Source: JBDIBB01 sp039812685
GTDB taxonomy: Bacteria; Acidobacteriota; Vicinamibacteria; Vicinamibacterales; JAFNAJ01
NCBI GenBank assembly: GCA_039812685.1
Contig: JBDIBB010000172.1
Location: 1-7,682, forward strand
Direction: 5' to 3'
Length of the DNA: 7,682 bases
Numbering within the stretch: position 1 is the stretch's first letter; every line of letters begins with the position of its first letter. Shown here piece by piece: positions 3,945 through 7,682 of this stretch. A program made the position numbers and the translations under genes. Below the pieces are notes generated by a model, which worked only from the letters and a program-made list of their open reading frames with translations, was not told where the DNA came from and ran no database searches.

Positions 3945-5792
3945 TCACCGCACGGCCGCGCGATCCAGGCCGTGGCCAACGGGAAACAGCCCCGGCAGCG
4001 CGATCGGCAGCCGGCCGCCTATGGGCGCCTCGCCCGCCAGCGCCCGCACCGCCGACATCTCGGGACGATCGTAGAAATCGTAGGTGAGCAGCACCGCGGG
4101 CAACTCCGGCACCGCGGCCGCCGCGTAGGGGTTCCCGAAGATGGTCGCCACCATCGGCACCCGCCGCTCGACCGCACCGCGCGCGAGATCCTGCAGCAGG
4201 CGCGTCACGGGCGGCGCGAGATCCATGCGGCCGCTGGCCGAGGCCGCGCGCACGAACATCGACACGACGATGGCGTCGTAGCGCGGCGCGGTGGCGCGCA
4301 CGAGATCCAGCTCGGCCGGCGTCGTGCGATCCGACAGCTCGATGGCAATGACGCCAGGCCACCGCCGGCGCAGCTCCGGCGCGAACGTGCGGCTCGGCGC
4401 GGCAATGGCCCAGCCCGACGGGTAGTCGAGCACCGAGAGATAGAGCAGGTTCGACTCGCGCGGGAGCCGCAGCGGCACCTGCCCCTGATCGTCCTTGATG
4501 AGCGTAATCGAGCGCTGGCTCACCTCGTCGGCCACGGCCTGGTGGGCGCGGCCACCCACGACGGCCGACACGGCGCCGAGATCGACGGCACGCGCGCGGT
4601 GCAGCCCGAGCCTGGCCTTCGCCCGCAGGATGCGCGTGACGGAGGCATCCACCTGGGCCCGGTCGATCTCGCCCGACTCGACGGCCGCCTTGATCGCGGC
4701 AAACGCCGCCGCTTCGTCTGGCGTGTGCAGCACGATGTCGTTGCCGGCCTTCACCGCACGCACGGCGGCCTCGGCCGGCGACAGCATCTTCGCCACGGCA
4801 TCCATCGTCATCGAGTCGGTGAACACGAGGCCATCGTGCTTCAGCTCGCCACGCAGCAGGCCGGTGACGATGGGGCGGCTCAGCGTGGCGGGAGAATCGG
4901 GCGCGGCATCGAAGGCAGGCAGCTGGATGTGCGCCGTCATCACGGCATCGGCCCCATCGGCAATCGCGGCGCGGAACGGCACGAGCTCGATCGCCTCGAG
5001 GCGCTCGCGCGGGTGCCTGATGATCGGCAGCCCGAGGTGGCTGTCGACATCGGTGTCGCCGTGCCCGGGGAAGTGCTTCAGCGTGGCCAGCGCCCCGCCC
5101 TCGTGCAGCCCGCGCACGAAGGCGGCGGCCAGCGCACCCACGCGCCGCGGATCCTCACCGAAGGATCGCGTGTTGATCACGGGGTTGCGCGGGTTGTTGT
5201 TCACGTCGGCCACGGGCGCGAAGTTCACGTGGACGCCCATCGCCCGCGCCTCCAGGCCGGTGATGCGGCCGGCCTCGCGGGCAAGCGACTCGTCGCCGGC
5301 GGCCCCGAACGCCATGGCGCGCGGGAACGTCGTCGCGCCGTTGATGCGCATGCCGGGCCCGAACTCGAAGTCGGCCGCCACCAGCAGCGGCAGCGCCGAC
5401 GCCTGCTGCAGCCGGTTGGCCATGGCGGCGGCCTCCAGCGGCTGGCCGAGCACCACCGTGGAATAGGTGGGGTTCAGCAGGACGTCCGGCACGGGGATCG
5501 AGCCGCCGAAGGCGCCGAAGCCCCCGACGTGCTGTTCTTTGACGAGCTTCAGCAGCGCGTCGAAACGGGCGCTGTCGGTGCTGATGAAGGTCGACTCGAA
5601 GGTGGGCATGAGCAACTGCCCCACCTTCTGGTCGAGCGTCATCGACCGCAGCGCCTGCGCCACCCAGCGCTCGGCCTCGCGCGCCGGGTCGGGCGGCGCC
5701 GCCGCCCCGGCCACGCCGAGCGCCGCCACGGCGGCCACAACGCCCGCCACGAGCCGCGAGCGCAGGAAACGGGACGAAGGGTTCGGCGTCAT
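3945..5792 (-). CDS. nagZ: Secreted two-domain family 3 glycoside hydrolase, beta-N-acetylhexosaminidase (NagZ) type
   Basis: A 615-residue enzyme predicted to remove terminal beta-linked N-acetylglucosamine, probably from peptidoglycan fragments or other glycans. Residues 8-32 form a signal peptide: an Arg-rich start, then the hydrophobic VAGVVAAVAALGVAGAAA, with cleavage likely before PPDPA, so it acts outside the cytoplasm. The (beta/alpha)8 domain spans about 45-400. It carries the NagZ signature KHFPGHGDTDVDSH (239-252), whose D250 and H252 form the Asp-His acid/base dyad that separates NagZ from other family 3 enzymes. D326 in LVFTDSMTMD is the expected nucleophile. Residues about 420-600 form the second alpha/beta domain seen in Gram-positive-type NagZ (for example Bacillus subtilis) and absent from the short cytoplasmic E. 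coli type. ATG at 5792 is chosen for the signal peptide and the promoter-like TACCAT six bases before it. It is divergent from moaB, with tRNA-Arg downstream. Substrate preference remains inference. Confidence 0.88.
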   Translation of the reverse strand: MTPNPSSRFLRSRLVAGVVAAVAALGVAGAAAPPDPAREAERWVAQALRSMTLDQKVGQLLMPTFESTFISTDSARFDALLKLVKEQHVGGFGAFGGSIPVPDVLLNPTYSTVVLGQPLEAAAMANRLQQASALPLLVAADFEFGPGMRINGATTFPRAMAFGAAGDESLAREAGRITGLEARAMGVHVNFAPVADVNNNPRNPVINTRSFGEDPRRVGALAAAFVRGLHEGGALATLKHFPGHGDTDVDSHLGLPIIRHPRERLEAIELVPFRAAIADGADAVMTAHIQLPAFDAAPDSPATLSRPIVTGLLRGELKHDGLVFTDSMTMDAVAKMLSPAEAAVRAVKAGNDIVLHTPDEAAAFAAIKAAVESGEIDRAQVDASVTRILRAKARLGLHRARAVDLGAVSAVVGGRAHQAVADEVSQRSITLIKDDQGQVPLRLPRESNLLYLSVLDYPSGWAIAAPSRTFAPELRRRWPGVIAIELSDRTTPAELDLVRATAPRYDAIVVSMFVRAASASGRMDLAPPVTRLLQDLARGAVERRVPMVATIFGNPYAAAAVPELPAVLLTYDFYDRPEMSAVRALAGEAPIGGRLPIALPGLFPVGHGLDRAAVR

Positions 5793-5798
5793 GCGGGC

Positions 5799-5827
5799 AT
5801 GGTACGGGAGGCCTTCCCGCGACGCAA
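5799..5827 (-). promoter_or_regulatory. Candidate leaderless promoter of the glycosidase gene
   Basis: On the minus strand, TTGCGT (5822-5827) and TACCAT (5799-5804) are spaced by 17 bases. TACCAT ends six bases before the ATG at 5792, so with the usual seven-base step transcription would begin at the A of the start codon. No well-placed Shine-Dalgarno sequence lies upstream, which fits a leaderless message. Confidence 0.4.
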
Positions 5828-5856
5828 CGCACGAGCCGGCGGCAACGCCGATGGGG

Positions 5857-5862
5857 GATAAT
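5857..5862 (+). promoter_or_regulatory. Candidate -10 element of the moaB-moeA operon
   Basis: GATAAT matches five of six bases of the -10 consensus and ends six bases before the moaB ATG at 5869, the same geometry as the divergent gene's promoter. No clear -35 element is visible 16-18 bases upstream. The overlapping GGGGGA (5853-5858) could instead serve as a Shine-Dalgarno sequence ten bases from the ATG, so a leadered message is the alternative. Confidence 0.4.
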
Positions 5863-5868
5863 CCGCCG

Positions 5869-6375
5869 ATGAGCGTCGCCAGCCACCGCGCGCGCGCGCC
5901 CCGGACGGCGACCTGCGCCGTGCTGACGGTGAGCGACACGCGCACCGAGGACACGGATGCCGGCGGACGGGCGATCGCCGGCCTGCTGTCGGCGGCGGGA
6001 CACCTGGTGGCCGCGCGGGCACTGGTCCGCGACGAGCCGACCGTGATCGAGGCCGCGCTCCGGCAGTGGCTGGCGCGCGACGACCTCGACGCGGTGATCA
6101 CGACGGGCGGTACGGGCATCAGCGCGCGCGACGGCACGGTGGAGGTGGTGGAGCGGCTGCTCGAGAAGCGGCTCGACGGCTTCGGCGAGTTGTTCCGGAT
6201 GCTGAGCTACCAGACGATCGGCGCCGCCGCGATGATGAGCCGCGCGTGCGCAGGACTGGCGCGCGGGCGCATCCTCATCGCGCTGCCCGGATCGGAGGAC
6301 GCGGTGCGGCTGGCGATGGAACGGCTCGTGCTGCCCGAGCTCACCCACATGGTGCAGCAGGCGCGCACACGCTGA
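5869..6375 (+). CDS. moaB: Molybdenum cofactor biosynthesis protein MoaB/MogA
   Basis: A 168-residue MoCF/MogA-fold protein of standard length. Members bind molybdopterin and, when acting as MogA, transfer AMP from ATP to it to make adenylylated molybdopterin, the substrate of MoeA. Visible signatures are TVSDTR (20-25) with DTDAGG (28-33), ITTGGTG (77-83) lining the cofactor site, then ARDGTVEVVE (86-95) with the conserved acidic residue, and LPGSEDAV (139-146) near the C-terminus. ATG at 5869 is chosen over ATG at 5851 because it follows the GATAAT or GGGGGA signals, and the extra six residues of the longer form are not family-like. No separate mogA is visible, so this gene probably supplies the adenylyltransferase step, as shown for MoaB in some prokaryotes; E. 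coli MoaB itself is thought inactive. moeA follows 53 bases downstream on the same strand, implying an operon. Cytoplasmic. Confidence 0.92.
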   Translation: MSVASHRARAPRTATCAVLTVSDTRTEDTDAGGRAIAGLLSAAGHLVAARALVRDEPTVIEAALRQWLARDDLDAVITTGGTGISARDGTVEVVERLLEKRLDGFGELFRMLSYQTIGAAAMMSRACAGLARGRILIALPGSEDAVRLAMERLVLPELTHMVQQARTR

Positions 6376-6414
6376 GGCTGGCGCACGCCCCCGCACGGGC
6401 GCAGGGACGGGCGC

Positions 6415-6419
6415 GCAGG
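6415..6419 (+). promoter_or_regulatory. Ribosome binding site of moeA
   Basis: AGGAG lies nine bases before the ATG at 6429 and settles the start of moeA. The frame is open further upstream, but without family-like sequence. It contrasts with the probable leaderless starts of the first genes in this window. Confidence 0.7.
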
Positions 6420-6428
6420 AGCGTCAGG

Positions 6429-7664
6429 ATGAAACCATTCACGCACGTCATCCCCGTCAGCGACGCGCTGCGGCTGGTACGCGAGGCCGCGCGCCCGATC
6501 GAGCGCCGCGAGCGCGTCACGCTCACCGATGCGGCGGGCCGCATCGCGGCCGAGACGCTGACGGCACGCGCGGACGTGCCGCCGTTCGACCGCGCCGCGA
6601 TGGACGGCTACGCGGTGCTCGCAACCGGGACGGACGGCGCCACGGCCGACGCCCCGCGCCGGCTCCGGATGGCCGGCGTCACCTACGCCGGCGACGCCCC
6701 GCACGCGGCGATCGGCCCTGGCGAGTGCGTGGAGATCGCCACCGGCGCCCCGCTACCGCCAGGCGCCGACGCGGTCGTGATGGTGGAGCACACGGCGCGC
6801 GAGGGCGCCGACGTGCTGATCCGCGAGCCGGTTCGCGCGGGCCGCAACGTCAGCCACCGCGGCAACGACCTGCCGGCCGGCACGGCGGTGGTGACGGCCG
6901 GCCAATGGCTCTCGCCGGCGCGCGCGGGCGCGCTGGCGGCGGCCGGCGTCGCCGACCTGCTCGTCTTCGCGCAGCCGATCGTGGCGCTCGCCTCCACGGG
7001 CGACGAGCTGGTCGAGCCCGGCCGGCCGCTGGGGCCGGGCCAGATCCACGACGTCAACCGCTACACGCTGCCGCCGGTCATCGCGGCGCACGGCGCGCTG
7101 GCGCGGCACCTGCCCCCGATCGGCGACGGCCTCGACGACGCGCGGGCGGCGCTGGATGCCGCCGCCGGGGCCGATCTGGTCGTCTTCACAGGCGGCAGCT
7201 CCGTGGGCGATCGCGACCTGGTCGCGGCGGCCGTTGCCGAACGCGGCGAGATCGTCTTCCACGGCGTGGCGATGAAGCCGGGCAAGCCGACGCTGCTGGC
7301 GCGGCTGCGCGCCGAGGCGGACGCGCCGGCGGGCCGGCTGTTCCTCGGGCTGTCGGGCAACCCGACGTCCTGCCTGGCCAACGCCTACGTGATCCTGGTG
7401 CCGCTGCTGCGCCTCATGGGCCGGCTGCCGGCCTGGCAGCCGCGCCAGGTCACGGCAACGCTGGGCCGCGACATCCTCGCGCGGGCCGAGCGCCACGAGT
7501 TCCACCCCGTGCGGATGGACGGCGACACGGCGGTCACCGCCTTCAAGGGTTCGGGAGAGATCACGAGCCTGTCACGCGCCGACGGCTACATCGAGATTCC
7601 GGCCGGCACGGGACGGTTGGCGGCCGGAACCTCGGTGAGGGTGACGCTGTTCGCGTCGTCGTAG
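6429..7664 (+). CDS. moeA: Molybdopterin molybdenumtransferase MoeA
   Basis: A 411-residue MoeA, the same length as the E. coli enzyme. It inserts molybdate into adenylylated molybdopterin, releasing AMP and giving molybdenum cofactor in the cytoplasm. Motifs in order: PPFDRAAMDGYAV (51-63) with D59, one of the residues needed for activity; GDELVEPG (191-198) preceded by ST; IHDVNRYTL (206-214); FTGGSSVGDRD (253-263) of the MogA-like fold, where D261 is probably the molybdate-site acid; MKPGKPT (282-288); and LSGNPTSC (308-315). The last 70 residues form the beta-barrel domain IV. It is complete, with a good AGGAG site and a stop at 7662-7664. It follows moaB at 53 bases in the same direction and is presumably co-transcribed. 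Enzymes that use the cofactor, and the early moaA/moaC/moaE genes, are not in this window. Confidence 0.95.
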   Translation: MKPFTHVIPVSDALRLVREAARPIERRERVTLTDAAGRIAAETLTARADVPPFDRAAMDGYAVLATGTDGATADAPRRLRMAGVTYAGDAPHAAIGPGECVEIATGAPLPPGADAVVMVEHTAREGADVLIREPVRAGRNVSHRGNDLPAGTAVVTAGQWLSPARAGALAAAGVADLLVFAQPIVALASTGDELVEPGRPLGPGQIHDVNRYTLPPVIAAHGALARHLPPIGDGLDDARAALDAAAGADLVVFTGGSSVGDRDLVAAAVAERGEIVFHGVAMKPGKPTLLARLRAEADAPAGRLFLGLSGNPTSCLANAYVILVPLLRLMGRLPAWQPRQVTATLGRDILARAERHEFHPVRMDGDTAVTAFKGSGEITSLSRADGYIEIPAGTGRLAAGTSVRVTLFASS

Positions 7665-7682
7665 CGCGCGGGTTGCTCTGCG

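Noticed and set aside
3972..5861. Very long plus-strand frame opposite the glycosidase
   Set aside because: It is His/Arg/Gly-rich, typical of the antisense of a GC-rich gene. The minus strand carries clear family motifs and a signal peptide.
1..7682. CRISPR array, rRNA or complete insertion sequence
   Set aside because: There are no regularly spaced repeats (the 10-bp units abut without spacers), no rRNA-like sequence, and no transposase with paired terminal repeats.

Overview
The window is about 7.7 kb of very GC-rich bacterial DNA in two contrasting halves. The right half (about 3746-7664) is tidy chromosome: a tRNA-Arg gene, a secreted two-domain family 3 glycosidase of the NagZ type, and a divergent moaB-moeA molybdenum-cofactor gene pair. 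The left half (about 1-3740) is an accessory region made of gene fragments on both strands with a few intact small genes. GC content, the style of the glycosidase and the integrase, and promoters placed so that transcripts would begin at the start codon would suit Acidobacteriota (Vicinamibacteria-like). No taxonomic marker is present, so this is a guess.

Layout, left to right. Positions 3-38 look like the cut-off start of a RecF/SMC/OLD-type ATPase. Positions 270-566 (minus) hold a 98-residue chimera: an N-terminus resembling a DNA methyltransferase joined to a C-terminus resembling a DUF1156-type DNA methylase. Positions 622-921 (minus) encode a roughly 99-residue protein that appears to belong to an uncharacterised conserved family. 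Positions 922-1116 and 1135-1341 (plus) are two unrecognised stretches with strongly coding-like third-position GC. Positions 1342-1769 have no convincing gene. Positions 1770-2429 encode an intact class I SAM-dependent methyltransferase. Positions 2464-2532 are a 22-codon stub of a conserved hypothetical gene. Positions 2718-3394 are an intact AbrB-type antitoxin and PIN-domain toxin pair. A tyrosine recombinase C-terminal fragment (recognisable at about 3505-3710) runs tail to tail into the tRNA-Arg gene (3746-3822, minus).

The simplest reading is one or more integrative elements that used the 3' end of this tRNA gene as attachment site, carried restriction-modification or other defence genes, and then decayed. 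The toxin-antitoxin pair and the methyltransferase are the parts still intact. The most unusual DNA structure is a 40-bp near-palindrome of three abutting 10-bp repeats between the recombinase and the tRNA, a candidate recombinase or accessory-protein site.

In the core half, the glycosidase (minus) and moaB (plus) diverge from a 76-bp gap. Both start codons, and that of the antitoxin, lie exactly six bases after a -10-like hexamer, which suggests leaderless transcripts. moeA and the methyltransferase instead have Shine-Dalgarno sequences. MoaB/MogA-type and MoeA-type proteins carry out the two last steps of molybdenum-cofactor assembly, adenylylation of molybdopterin and molybdate insertion, and are probably co-transcribed here.

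I found no clearly complete new system. The best leads are the conserved small protein at 622-921, the repeat palindrome at the recombinase end, and the repeated leaderless-promoter geometry.
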